DNA of 64,000 bases from Sphingomonas sp. NBWT7 (GTDB lineage: Bacteria > Pseudomonadota > Alphaproteobacteria > Sphingomonadales > Sphingomonadaceae). The translations under genes were made by a program, and so were the position numbers. Below are positions 52,542-63,155 of the stretch, one piece after another. Each line of letters begins with the position of its first letter. Position 1 is the stretch's first letter. The stretch covers positions 705,501-769,500 of the forward strand of contig NZ_CP043639.1 in assembly GCF_014217605.1 (NCBI RefSeq). The letters are read 5' to 3'. The notes beneath the pieces are model-generated. The model was not told the DNA's origin. It saw only the letters and a program-made list of their open reading frames with translations, and searched no databases.

Positions 52542-54374
52542 TCAGCGCGCCTGTGACGCGACCCAGCGGTCGACGATCTTGCCGAGCACGCCTAGCGGCA
52601 TGCCGCCCGCCTGCACCACCACGTCGTTGAAGCCGCGCACGTCGAAGCGGGCGCCGAGCCTCGCCTTGGCATCGTCGCGCAGCCGGTTAATCTCATTGTG
52701 TCCCGTCTTGTAGCCGAGCGCCTGACCGGGCCACACGCAATAGCGGTTCACCTCGGACCGCGCGCGGCTCTCGGTGAAGCCGGTGGCGGCCATCAGCCAG
52801 CGGGTCGCCTGGTCCGCGGTCCAGCGCTTGTGATGCAGCCCGGTATCGACGACGAGTCGCGCGGCGCGGAAGTTCATCGATTGGAGATAGCCGATCCGGC
52901 CGAGCGGATCGTCCGCGTAATAGCCGAGCTCGTCGCCGATCTGCTCGGCATAGAGGCCCCAGCCTTCCGAATAAGCGTTGAAGCCGAGCAGCGTGCGGAT
53001 CAGCGGCAGATCGAAGGTATATTCGCCCTGCCAGATATGCCCGGGGATGCCCTCGTGGAAGGTCAGCGAGGGAAGGCCGAAACGCGGCCAGTTCGCCATG
53101 TCACGCAGGTTGATATAATAGATACCGGGCGTTGACCCATCGAGCGCGCCGGGGCCGGCATAGCCATTCGGCGCGCCGTTCTGGATCGCCGGCGGAACGC
53201 GCTTGATGACGAGATTGCCGCGCGCCAGCTTGCCGAACGCCTGCGGCAAGCGTGGCCGCAGCTTTGCAACGATCGATTCGAGGTAGGCCAGCAAGGCCGC
53301 GCGCCCGGCGTCGCTGTCGGGGAATAGCAGGTCGGGGCGCTGGCCCAGTGCGGTTAGCCGCTCGCCGGCGGTGCCCTTCGACAGGCCCTGCGCGCGGAGT
53401 AGCGGATCGAGCTCGGCGGCATAGGCGCGGCACTGGTCGAGCCCCGACTGATGGATTTCCTCGGGTGTCCGCTTCGTGGTGGTGCTCGCCTCGACCAGCC
53501 AGGCGTAACGTGATGCGGCATCGGGCTGACGCCACATGCCGACATCCGCGGGTGCGCGGGCGCGCAACTCCGCGATCGCGTCGGCCTGTGCCGCCAGGGC
53601 AGGCGCGATGCGGCGCTCGACGATCGTCGTGGCGCGTGCCTGCCAGTCGGAGCCGAGCCCGGCAGCGGCGGTCTTCTCGCCGAAGCTGCGGATCATGCCC
53701 TGCTCGCGCGCCGGCTGCGCGGCGCCAGCGCGCAGCTGCGCCACGGTAATGTCGTTGAACGCCGCGGGGAGCAGGACGCCGCGCGCTGCGTCGGCGCGCA
53801 CGCGCTCGGTCTCGTCGGCGAGCTGGACGGCATAGGCCTCGAGCCGCGCGATATAGGCTTCCGCATCGGCGCGACTGGCGACCCGGTGCTTGTTTTCTAG
53901 CAGGTCGGGCGTGTCGACGAACGCGCCGTTGCCCTGCGTTACGATGTAGGGTGTCGAGCGGAAGTTGTTGTTCGACAGCAGCGCCATGTCGCCCACCGGC
54001 ATCCGGCGCCAACCCTCAACCCCGATCTCGTGCGCGGCAGCGACGGTTTCGACGTGAACCGCGACTGCGGGGCTAAGACCGCGCAGATCGAGCCGCCGGA
54101 GCTCTGCAAGTCGCTGCTCCGCGCCTTCGCGCCGCGCCGCGTCGGCGCCCGCGCTACGGTCGGTAAGCTTCGCCTTGAGCGCGGCGCGCTTTCCGCTGTC
54201 GAGGCCGAGGTACGCGGCGCTTTCGGGATAGTCCGCGAGCAGCGCGTCGGCGTGACGGTCGAGCAGCGCCAGCGCCTGCGTATCGGCGGTTGGCGCGGAG
54301 GCCTGTGCGCCAAACGGCGTCGTCGCAGCGAGCGCTGCCGCGCCGCCGAGGAAGCCGCGTCGATCGAGGCTCAT
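52542..54374 (-). CDS. DUF885 family protein, probable exported metallopeptidase
   Basis: The 610-residue protein has a twin-arginine type signal (MSLDRRGFLGGAAALAATTP). The family motif LTFHEGIPGHIWQ (HExxPGH) suggests a metal-binding peptidase-like site, and LLGFNAYSEGWGLYAEQ follows. DUF885 proteins are often annotated as tetratricopeptide or carboxypeptidase-like enzymes; the actual substrate is unknown. Its start overlaps the stop of the TesB gene (ATGA). Confidence 0.9.
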   Translation of the reverse strand: MSLDRRGFLGGAAALAATTPFGAQASAPTADTQALALLDRHADALLADYPESAAYLGLDSGKRAALKAKLTDRSAGADAARREGAEQRLAELRRLDLRGLSPAVAVHVETVAAAHEIGVEGWRRMPVGDMALLSNNNFRSTPYIVTQGNGAFVDTPDLLENKHRVASRADAEAYIARLEAYAVQLADETERVRADAARGVLLPAAFNDITVAQLRAGAAQPAREQGMIRSFGEKTAAAGLGSDWQARATTIVERRIAPALAAQADAIAELRARAPADVGMWRQPDAASRYAWLVEASTTTKRTPEEIHQSGLDQCRAYAAELDPLLRAQGLSKGTAGERLTALGQRPDLLFPDSDAGRAALLAYLESIVAKLRPRLPQAFGKLARGNLVIKRVPPAIQNGAPNGYAGPGALDGSTPGIYYINLRDMANWPRFGLPSLTFHEGIPGHIWQGEYTFDLPLIRTLLGFNAYSEGWGLYAEQIGDELGYYADDPLGRIGYLQSMNFRAARLVVDTGLHHKRWTADQATRWLMAATGFTESRARSEVNRYCVWPGQALGYKTGHNEINRLRDDAKARLGARFDVRGFNDVVVQAGGMPLGVLGKIVDRWVASQAR

Positions 54375-55273
54375 GCGCTCACCTCGGGCTTGGGCGCGCG
54401 CTGCCGGATCAGCCCTTCCTGCGCGACCGTCGCGACGAGGCGCCCGTCGCGGGTGAAGATCTGGCCGCGGTTCATGCCGCGCGCATGGCCCGCCCACGGG
54501 CTGTCCGTGGCGTAGAGCAGCCATTCGTCGGCACGGAATGCCTCGTGCAGCCAGATCGAGTGGTCGAGGCTCGCGCTCTGGAAGCCGGGCGTGGTCCAGT
54601 TGACGCCGTGCGGCAGCATGCACGTGCCGAGCAGCGCCATGTCCGATGCATAGGAGAGGATCGCGCGGTGCATCGCAGGATCGTCGCCGATCGGCGCGAC
54701 GACGCGGAACCAGCTGTGCTGGATCGGCTCGGTCGGCGTGGGATTGAACCACTTTCGCGGATAGACCGGGCGGATTTCGATCGGGCGCGGGCGGGTGACC
54801 ATGCGGCGCTGCTTCTCGGGCAGATGCACCGCGTCACGCGCGCGTAGCTCCGCCTCGGTCGGCAGGCTTTCGGGCGCTGGCACATCGGGCATCGCGTCCT
54901 GGTGATGGAAGCCTTCCTCCGGCGTCTGCAGCGAGCAGGCGAGGTTCAGGATCGGCGCACCGCGCTGCATCGCGATCACCCGCCGGGTGGCGAAGCTACG
55001 CCCTTCGAAATCGCGCACGACGCGGTAGATGATCGGGAAGTTTTCATCACCCGGGCGCATGAAATAGGCGTGCAGCGAATGCGCCACCTTCGGCGCGTCG
55101 GTCGAGCGCTGCGCCGCCTGGAGCGCCTGAGCGATCACCTGGCCACCAAAGACCCGACCGACGCCGCCGCGCGATCGGCGGCCACGATAGAGGTCGGTGT
55201 CGATCTCCTCGACGTCGAGCAGATCGACGAGGTCGGCGGCGAGCGCCTCGGCGGTGGGCGGCGTATCAGTCAA
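54371..55273 (-). CDS. tesB: Acyl-CoA thioesterase II (TesB)
   Basis: TTG 55273 is the likely start: GGGGAGAG lies directly upstream and the product becomes MTDTPPTAEALAADL, 300 residues in all. A GTG at 55306 would place the start inside the hairpin. The double hotdog is clear from GGVGRVFGGQVIAQAL in the first half and SLDHSIWLHEAFRADEWLLY with the catalytic Asp in the second. It hydrolyses medium and long acyl-CoAs. The ribosome site lies in the arm of a hairpin, so translation may be controlled by folding. Confidence 0.93.
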   Translation of the reverse strand: MTDTPPTAEALAADLVDLLDVEEIDTDLYRGRRSRGGVGRVFGGQVIAQALQAAQRSTDAPKVAHSLHAYFMRPGDENFPIIYRVVRDFEGRSFATRRVIAMQRGAPILNLACSLQTPEEGFHHQDAMPDVPAPESLPTEAELRARDAVHLPEKQRRMVTRPRPIEIRPVYPRKWFNPTPTEPIQHSWFRVVAPIGDDPAMHRAILSYASDMALLGTCMLPHGVNWTTPGFQSASLDHSIWLHEAFRADEWLLYATDSPWAGHARGMNRGQIFTRDGRLVATVAQEGLIRQRAPKPEVSA

Positions 55274-55280
55274 GTCTTCT

Positions 55281-55408
55281 CTCCCCGATACGGGGAGGGG
55301 TACCACGCGAGGCAGGGTGGTGGGGAGCCACGAGCGCTTCGCCTGGGGACAGCCCCTCCACCGTTCCCTGCGACCGCGATCCTCCCGCCCGCATACGGGA
55401 AGGAGGAT
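55281..55408. repeat. Composite intergenic element of three nested hairpins
   Basis: The 144-base gap holds three inverted repeats. CTCCCCGATACGGGGAG (55281-55297) comes first. GCAGGG at 55312-55317 pairs with CCCTGC at 55366-55371, with GGTGGGG and CCCCTCCACC inside. ATCCTCCCG at 55379-55387 pairs with CGGGAAGGAGGAT at 55396-55408. This style of G-rich multi-hairpin unit is common between sphingomonad genes. The first arm includes the ribosome site of the TesB gene. Confidence 0.65.
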
Positions 55409-55417
55409 CGATCACGA

Positions 55418-56545
55418 TCAGTAGCCGGCAGCCTGTGCGAGGCGATCGGCGTGGTAATTGGCATCGCCGAACAGCTCGGCGAGCACGCGCTGGCGCTTCA
55501 TGTAGAAGCCGATGTCATATTCGTCGGTCATGCCGATGCCGCCGTGCATCTGGATGCCTTCCTGAACGCTGAGCATCGTGGCGAGCCCGGTCATCGCCTT
55601 GGCGACCGAGACAGCGGCGTCGGCCTTATCGTCACCCGCATCGAGCAGCTGCTGTGCCTTGAGGACCGCGGCGCGCGCCACTTCCATTTCGCTGTAGAGG
55701 TGTGCCGCGCGGTGCTGCAGCGCCTGGAAGCTGCCGATCAGCGTGCCGAACTGCTTGCGCTCCTTGATGTAGCCGATCGTCATGTCCATCGCGCCGGCAC
55801 CGACGCCCAGCATCTCCGCTGCGGCGCCCGCACGGCCGGCGCGCAGCAGCCGATCGAGCGGTTTGCGGCCTGCGTCGACCTCGCCGATCACCGCGTCGGC
55901 GTCGACCTCGACGCCGTCGAACTCGATCCGCGCGGCAAGGCTCGCGTCGGTCAGCCGCTCGGCGCGCGCCGTCATTCCGGCGGCGTCCTTGGGCACCGCG
56001 AAGAGCGTGACGCCGTCCTGGTCGTCCGCCGCGCCGGCGGTGCGTGCGGACACAATGACGAAGTCAGCGACGTGGCCATGGTGGACGAACTGCTTGGCGC
56101 CGGTGAGCTTGAACCCGTTGCCCGAGCGCTCCGCCTTCATGCTGACCGAGGCGCGGAACTTGGCGCCCTCGTCGAGCGCGAGCGCGGCGACGGTTTCACC
56201 TGCGACGATGCCGGGGAACCAGCGCTCCGCGTGCGGCGTGCCCTTCAGCGCCTCGACCGCGGCGACGGCGGTCTGCAGGAAGGGGGAGGGCGACAGGTTG
56301 CGGCCGATCTCCTCAAGCACGACACCCGCCTCGACGTGGCCGAGGCCGAGCCCGCCGTGATCCTCGCCAACGAGAATGCCGGTGAAGCCCATGTCGGCGA
56401 ACTGCTTCCACAGGTCGCGGCTGAAGCCGGTCTCGTCCTTGCTGTCACGCAGCTTGCGCATGTGGCTGACAGGGGCGGCATCGGCGACGAAATCGCGCGC
56501 GGTGTCACGCAGCATGGTCTGATCGTCGTTCAGGAAAAGAGGCAT
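55418..56545 (-). CDS. Acyl-CoA dehydrogenase, shorter partner without SEPxAGSD
   Basis: The start at 56545 follows GGAG and gives 375 residues (MPLFLNDDQTMLRDTARDF). The C-terminal part has KQFGTLIGSFQALQHRAAH and QMHGGIGMTDEYDIGFYMKR, but the central SEPxAGSD block is replaced by ALALDEGAKFRAS, just as in the gene at 40006. Together with the upstream gene it forms the second heteromeric-looking pair. A REP-like repeat separates the two. Confidence 0.9.
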   Translation of the reverse strand: MPLFLNDDQTMLRDTARDFVADAAPVSHMRKLRDSKDETGFSRDLWKQFADMGFTGILVGEDHGGLGLGHVEAGVVLEEIGRNLSPSPFLQTAVAAVEALKGTPHAERWFPGIVAGETVAALALDEGAKFRASVSMKAERSGNGFKLTGAKQFVHHGHVADFVIVSARTAGAADDQDGVTLFAVPKDAAGMTARAERLTDASLAARIEFDGVEVDADAVIGEVDAGRKPLDRLLRAGRAGAAAEMLGVGAGAMDMTIGYIKERKQFGTLIGSFQALQHRAAHLYSEMEVARAAVLKAQQLLDAGDDKADAAVSVAKAMTGLATMLSVQEGIQMHGGIGMTDEYDIGFYMKRQRVLAELFGDANYHADRLAQAAGY

Positions 56546-56580
56546 TTCGCACTCCGAAAAAAGAGAATGTACCAATCAGC

Positions 56581-56687
56581 CGTTCGTGGTGAGGAGGCGC
56601 TGAGCGAAAGCGAAGAGGCGTCTCGAAGGGCTGGTGCTTCGAGACGGCACTTCGTCTAAGGCTCAGCACCTCCTCAGCACGAACGGG
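56581..56687. repeat. REP-like nested inverted repeat
   Basis: The outer arms CCGTTCGTG (56581) and CACGAACGG (56679-56687) continue with GTGAGGAGG and CCTCCTCA, then GCTGAGC and GCTCAGC. An inner hairpin GTCTCGAAG and CTTCGAGAC spans 56621-56646. The motif resembles the repeated intergenic palindromes frequent in sphingomonads. It lies between two acyl-CoA dehydrogenase genes of one operon. Confidence 0.75.
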
Positions 56688-56695
56688 TAGGGGGG

Positions 56696-57880
56696 TTACG
56701 CCCCCGGCAGCTCGAGGATGCGCTTCGAGATGATGTTGAGCTGCACCTCGCTGGTGCCGCCCTCGATCGAATTCGCCTTCGTGCGCAGCCAGTCGCGCGC
56801 CGGGGCGCCGCCGCGCGACCGCTCGCTCTCCCATTCGAGATTGTCCGAACCGCCCGACGCCATGATCAGCTCGTGACGCGACTTGTTGAGCTCGGTGCCG
56901 TAGTATTTCATCATCGACGGCTGCGCGGGGTGCGCGCGCCCGGCCTTGAGCTCGTCGATGAACCGCTCGGACTGCGCCGCGAACGCCTTCGAGCGCACCT
57001 CGAACTCGGCGATCTTGGCGCGCAGCAGCGGATCGGCCAGCCGGCCATCGTGGTCGAGACCGATCGTGGCGATCGCGCCGTCGATGAGCGGGTTCTTGCC
57101 GCCGCCGCCGAGGCCCATGTTCGAGATCATCTCGCGCTCGTGGCCGAGCAGATATTTCGCGACGTCCCACCCCTTGTTGAGCTCGCCGACGAGGTTCTCC
57201 TTGGGCACCTTCACATTGTCGAAGAAGGTCTCGCAGAACGGCGAATAGCCGCTGATGAGCAGGATCGGCTTGGTCGAGACGCCGGGCGTCTGCATGTCAA
57301 ACAGGACGAAGCTGATGCCATTGTGCTTGTTCGTCTTGTCCGTGCGGACGAGGCAGAAGATCCAGTCGGCGTAGTTGGCGTAGCTGGTCCACACCTTCTG
57401 GCCGTTGACGAGGAAGTGATCGCCCTTGTCCTCCGCGCTGGTCGCGAGGCTGGCAAGGTCCGAACCCGCGTTGGGCTCCGAATAACCTTGGCACCAGCGG
57501 ATCTCGCCGCGCGCGATCTTGGGCAGATGCTCCTTCTTCTGCTCCTCGGTGCCGTATTTCAGCAGCGCCGGCCCGAGCATCGAGATGCCGAACGAGGACA
57601 GCGGGTTGCGTGCGCGGATGCGCGCCATTTCTTCGCGCAGCACCTTGGCCTCGGCCGCCGAGAGGCCGCCGCCGCCATATTCCTTGGGCCAATCGGGCAC
57701 CGTCCAGCCCTTGGCGCCCATGGCGTCCATCCACTGCTTCTGTGCCGGCGTCATCGCGCTCTGGTCGCGGCCGCCCCACACGCTGTCTTTCTCGCTGCGG
57801 ATCGGCTCGCGCATTTCGGGCGGGCAATTGGCTTCGAGCCAGGCCCGCGTCTCGCTGCGGAAGGTTTCGAGATCGCTCAT
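56696..57880 (-). CDS. Acyl-CoA dehydrogenase, subunit with SEPxAGSD signature
   Basis: The 394-residue protein (MSDLETFRSETRAWLEANC) carries WCQGYSEPNAGSDLAS, GQKVWTSYANYADW and EGGTSEVQLNIISKRIL, all close to the protein of the gene at 38665. Its start overlaps the stop of the VOC gene (ATGA). It likely works with the shorter partner encoded downstream. Confidence 0.93.
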   Translation of the reverse strand: MSDLETFRSETRAWLEANCPPEMREPIRSEKDSVWGGRDQSAMTPAQKQWMDAMGAKGWTVPDWPKEYGGGGLSAAEAKVLREEMARIRARNPLSSFGISMLGPALLKYGTEEQKKEHLPKIARGEIRWCQGYSEPNAGSDLASLATSAEDKGDHFLVNGQKVWTSYANYADWIFCLVRTDKTNKHNGISFVLFDMQTPGVSTKPILLISGYSPFCETFFDNVKVPKENLVGELNKGWDVAKYLLGHEREMISNMGLGGGGKNPLIDGAIATIGLDHDGRLADPLLRAKIAEFEVRSKAFAAQSERFIDELKAGRAHPAQPSMMKYYGTELNKSRHELIMASGGSDNLEWESERSRGGAPARDWLRTKANSIEGGTSEVQLNIISKRILELPGA

Positions 57881-58281
57881 TGGGTCGCTCCTTGTCGGGA
57901 TGGGTCCCGTACGTACTGGATGAGTTCTAGCGTATGTCCCTCGGGGTCGTCGAGGAAGGCGATGCGCATGCCGGGCAGTTCTTGCGGTGGACGGACCGCG
58001 ACCGCGCCAGCAGCGATCGCGCGGTCCCACGCCGCCTGGATGTCGCGCGTCGAAAGGCCGAGTGGGCCGTGCAGCTCGCCGCGCGTTAGCGGGCGGCCGT
58101 CGGTGTGGTGATAGAGGACGAGCGTGAAGGGATCGTCGGGCAGGCCGATCAGCACTTCCTCCATCCCCCGCAGCGCGATGCGGTTGCGCTCGACGAAGCC
58201 GAACGCCCGCTCATAGAAGGCGAGCGCGGCGGGGAGATCCGCGACGACGAACTTGACGAACAGTATGCGCCCGACGCTCAT
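57877..58281 (-). CDS. VOC family (glyoxalase/bleomycin-resistance) protein
   Basis: The 134-residue protein begins MSVGRILFVKFVVADLPAALAF and has the two-babab VOC layout, with putative metal or ligand positions in EVLIGLPDD, GPLGLSTRDI and FLDDPEGHTLELIQYV. Members are lyases, epimerases or dioxygenases; a methylmalonyl-CoA-epimerase-like role is possible but unproven. It overlaps both neighbours by four bases. Confidence 0.88.
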   Translation of the reverse strand: MSVGRILFVKFVVADLPAALAFYERAFGFVERNRIALRGMEEVLIGLPDDPFTLVLYHHTDGRPLTRGELHGPLGLSTRDIQAAWDRAIAAGAVAVRPPQELPGMRIAFLDDPEGHTLELIQYVRDPSRQGATQ

Positions 58282-59603
58282 CGCGCGTCTCCGGCAATAG
58301 CATCGTGCGCCGCGCGGGCGACGGCGATTGCCGTACGATCGGCGTAGAGGTCCGCGATCACCTGCACCCCGATCGGCATTCCGTCTCCATCGCGCCCGAT
58401 CGGCACGCTGGTGGCCGGCAGCATCGGGAAGGTGGCGAGGCCAGGGAAGGCGAACTGGTGGAAGAACTGCGTATCCTGCCCGTCGACGTCGAGCCGGCGG
58501 GTAGCGAGCGGCGTCTCGTCGTGCGGGAAGGCGGTCATCCCGACGGTGGGGGCGATCACCGCGTCATAGGTTTCGAACAGACGACGCCACTGTCGCTGGA
58601 TGCGGGCCTGTTCGTCATGGAGGTGGAACCAGCTTTCAAGCGGCGGCGGCTCCTGGCCGGGTGGCAGCGTCGCGCGGCGCGACATCGCGATGTTGAGCAT
58701 CTGCCAATAGCCGGCGTGCTGGCGCTCGAGATCGGGCATTGCGTCGCTCGTCGTATCGATCACGGCGCCTTCGGCGGCGAGCCGCTGCCCGAGCGTCTCA
58801 AGCGCGGCGACGATCGCGCGCTGCACGCTCGCCATCGGGTGGCTCGTCAGCAGCAGGACGCGCCACGCGTCGCCGTGCCGCCTGGCGGGGGCGAGCGGGT
58901 GATCGGCGACGAGGCCGAGGGCCGTTTCGAGATCGTCGGGATCGCGCGCCATCGGGCCGAGCACCGACAGGACGGTACGCGCGCTATCGGTGCCAGGGAA
59001 ATAATGTCCTTCGGTCGGGATCACGCCCCAGGTCGGCTTGTGCCCCCACACGCCGTTGAACGCGGCCGGCACGCGAATCGAGCCGCCGATATCCGAGCCG
59101 AATTCCAGTGGCACCATGCCCGCGGCGAGCGCCACCGCCGAGCCGCCCGACGATCCGCCCGCGACGCGATCGGGGTTCACCGCGTTGTTGGTGCGGCCGT
59201 AGACCGGATTGTTCGATTGGAGATCGGACAAGGCGGGCGGCACGTTCGTCTTGCCGAGGAAGACCGCGCCGGCCGCCTTCAGCCGCTGGACGACAACGGC
59301 ATCTTCGCCTGCAACAAAATCACGATGCTCGGTGAAGCCGAACGTCGTCGGCAATCCGGCGACATCGTAGCTTTCCTTGATTGTCATCGGTACGCCGAGC
59401 AGCAGCGCGTCGAACCCGTCGGCGATCCTAGCGTCGACCGCGCGCGCCGCCTCGCGCGCTCGATCGAAGTCACGCACGACGACCGCGTTGAGAGCACCGT
59501 CGCGCTCCTCGATACGCGCGATCGCCGCCTCCGTCTCGGAGAGCGCCGACGTGGCGCCGCTGCGGATTGCCTCGGCGGTTTCGAGCGCGGTGCGTTCAGT
59601 CAT
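58278..59603 (-). CDS. Amidase of the amidase-signature family
   Basis: The 441-residue protein has the amidase signature AGGSSGGSAVALAAG, with Lys in VPMTIKESYDVAG and the serines in GSDIGGSIRVPAAF completing the Ser-cisSer-Lys triad. It hydrolyses an amide. It heads the tightly overlapping set amidase, VOC, acyl-CoA dehydrogenase, so it may release an acid for the catabolic route. Confidence 0.93.
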   Translation of the reverse strand: MTERTALETAEAIRSGATSALSETEAAIARIEERDGALNAVVVRDFDRAREAARAVDARIADGFDALLLGVPMTIKESYDVAGLPTTFGFTEHRDFVAGEDAVVVQRLKAAGAVFLGKTNVPPALSDLQSNNPVYGRTNNAVNPDRVAGGSSGGSAVALAAGMVPLEFGSDIGGSIRVPAAFNGVWGHKPTWGVIPTEGHYFPGTDSARTVLSVLGPMARDPDDLETALGLVADHPLAPARRHGDAWRVLLLTSHPMASVQRAIVAALETLGQRLAAEGAVIDTTSDAMPDLERQHAGYWQMLNIAMSRRATLPPGQEPPPLESWFHLHDEQARIQRQWRRLFETYDAVIAPTVGMTAFPHDETPLATRRLDVDGQDTQFFHQFAFPGLATFPMLPATSVPIGRDGDGMPIGVQVIADLYADRTAIAVARAAHDAIAGDAR

Positions 59604-59694
59604 GCAGCCGTCCTTTCGCTAACCGGCAGCCGCACGATCGCGCGTGGCCCGGGGCGTACCCCGGCTAGCATTGATCGTGCGGTGCCGCGGCAGA

Positions 59695-61725
<2,031 letters not shown>

Positions 61726-61797
61726 GTGAGAAAGTCTCCAATCAGATCGTAGGGTCGCACCGTGCGCAGCCGTGGTCGGCCAGCGAGAGCGCTGGTT

Positions 61798-63021
61798 TCA
61801 GGTCATTGCCGAGTAGATCATCGTCTTGAGCTCGCGGCGGATGGGATAGATCATGCTGGGTGACAGCTGGGTCATGAACACCATCGTCACGCGCTCGACG
61901 GGATCGATGAAGAAGGCGGTCGAGAACATCCCGCCCCAGTAATATTCGCCGACGCTGCCCGGCATCATCGAGCGCGCGGTGTCAATCGTGACGGCGAAGC
62001 CGAGGCCGAAGCCAGTGCCGGCGTTCTGCGTCTCGCTGAACAGCGACTTCGACATCGCGGAAAGGTCCGCGCCGCCGGGAAGATGGTTCTGCGTCATCAG
62101 CTCGATCGTCTTGCGGCCGAGCAGACGCACCCCGCCAAGTTCACCGCCGTTGAGGCACATCTGGCAAAACTTCTGGTAATCGAGCGCGGTTGAGACGAGC
62201 CCGCCGCCACCCGAAACGAGCTTGAACGGCGTCGACCACATGCTCTCGCTCGCCCGGTCGAATATCACGCGCCCCTTGCCGGGCACCAGCGTGTAGCAGT
62301 CCACCAGCCGGTCGAGCTTGTCAGCGGGAACGGTGAAGCCGGTGTCGTTCATGCCGAGCGGCGTGAAGATGCGCTGCTCGAAGAACTGCGGGAGCGTCAT
62401 GCCCGACACGCGCTGGACGACCGCGCCGAGCACGTCGGTCGAAACCGAGTAATTCCAGCTGGTGCCCGGCGAAAATTCGAGCGGCAGCTTGCCGAGCGCG
62501 GCGACGAAGCTGTCGAGATCGTGATTGCCGTGCCAGTTCTCGAGCTTCAGCTCGCGGTGCGCGGCATCGATGTTCGACCGGTTCTGAAAGCCGTAGGTGA
62601 GGCCCGAGGTGTGGCGCAGCAGATCGACCATGCGCATCGGCTCGTCGGTCGGCTTCGTCATGAACGGCACGCCTGCGCCGCCACCGGCGTAGACGCCGAG
62701 TTTCTTGAATTCGGGCAGCACGTGATGAACGGGGGTATCGAGCGCGACCTTGCACTCCTCCACCAGCATCATGAACGCGACCGAGGTGATCGGTTTCGTC
62801 ATCGACGCGATGCGGAAGATGCTGCCCTCGTCGATCGTCTTGCCGCCGCCCTCGCGCGCTGCACCTTGTGATGAGAAATGAACGGTTTCGCCGTCGCGCG
62901 CGACGAGCAGCTGGGTATGTGGCAGGTTACCCGTATCGAGGTACCGTTCTTTCAGGAACGTATCGATGGCTGCCAGGCGCTTGCCGTCGAACCCGTGCTT
63001 GTCGGGTCTCGCGATCTTCAT
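61798..63021 (-). CDS. Serine hydrolase of the class C beta-lactamase family (EstB-like)
   Basis: The 407-residue protein has no signal peptide. The nucleophile motif SMTK lies in FRIASMTKPIT, followed by WNYSVSTDVLG at the tyrosine position and a C-terminal WGGMFSTAFFIDP. This fits family VIII esterases rather than beta-lactamases. In this context it could cleave an ester or lactone before CoA activation. It is divergent from the acyl-CoA ligase gene at 63156. Confidence 0.9.
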   Translation of the reverse strand: MKIARPDKHGFDGKRLAAIDTFLKERYLDTGNLPHTQLLVARDGETVHFSSQGAAREGGGKTIDEGSIFRIASMTKPITSVAFMMLVEECKVALDTPVHHVLPEFKKLGVYAGGGAGVPFMTKPTDEPMRMVDLLRHTSGLTYGFQNRSNIDAAHRELKLENWHGNHDLDSFVAALGKLPLEFSPGTSWNYSVSTDVLGAVVQRVSGMTLPQFFEQRIFTPLGMNDTGFTVPADKLDRLVDCYTLVPGKGRVIFDRASESMWSTPFKLVSGGGGLVSTALDYQKFCQMCLNGGELGGVRLLGRKTIELMTQNHLPGGADLSAMSKSLFSETQNAGTGFGLGFAVTIDTARSMMPGSVGEYYWGGMFSTAFFIDPVERVTMVFMTQLSPSMIYPIRRELKTMIYSAMT

Positions 63022-63155
63022 GGCCCCTCCGTACCCCCGTTTCTAATTCCAAGACTCCCCTATCGCTTGAGCGGCAGCGGAATCAATCCTAACATGCAGC
63101 ATCCGCGTGTTCGACTTTCCAGTCGTTCGACCCAAAAGCTCAAGAGAGGATCGCC

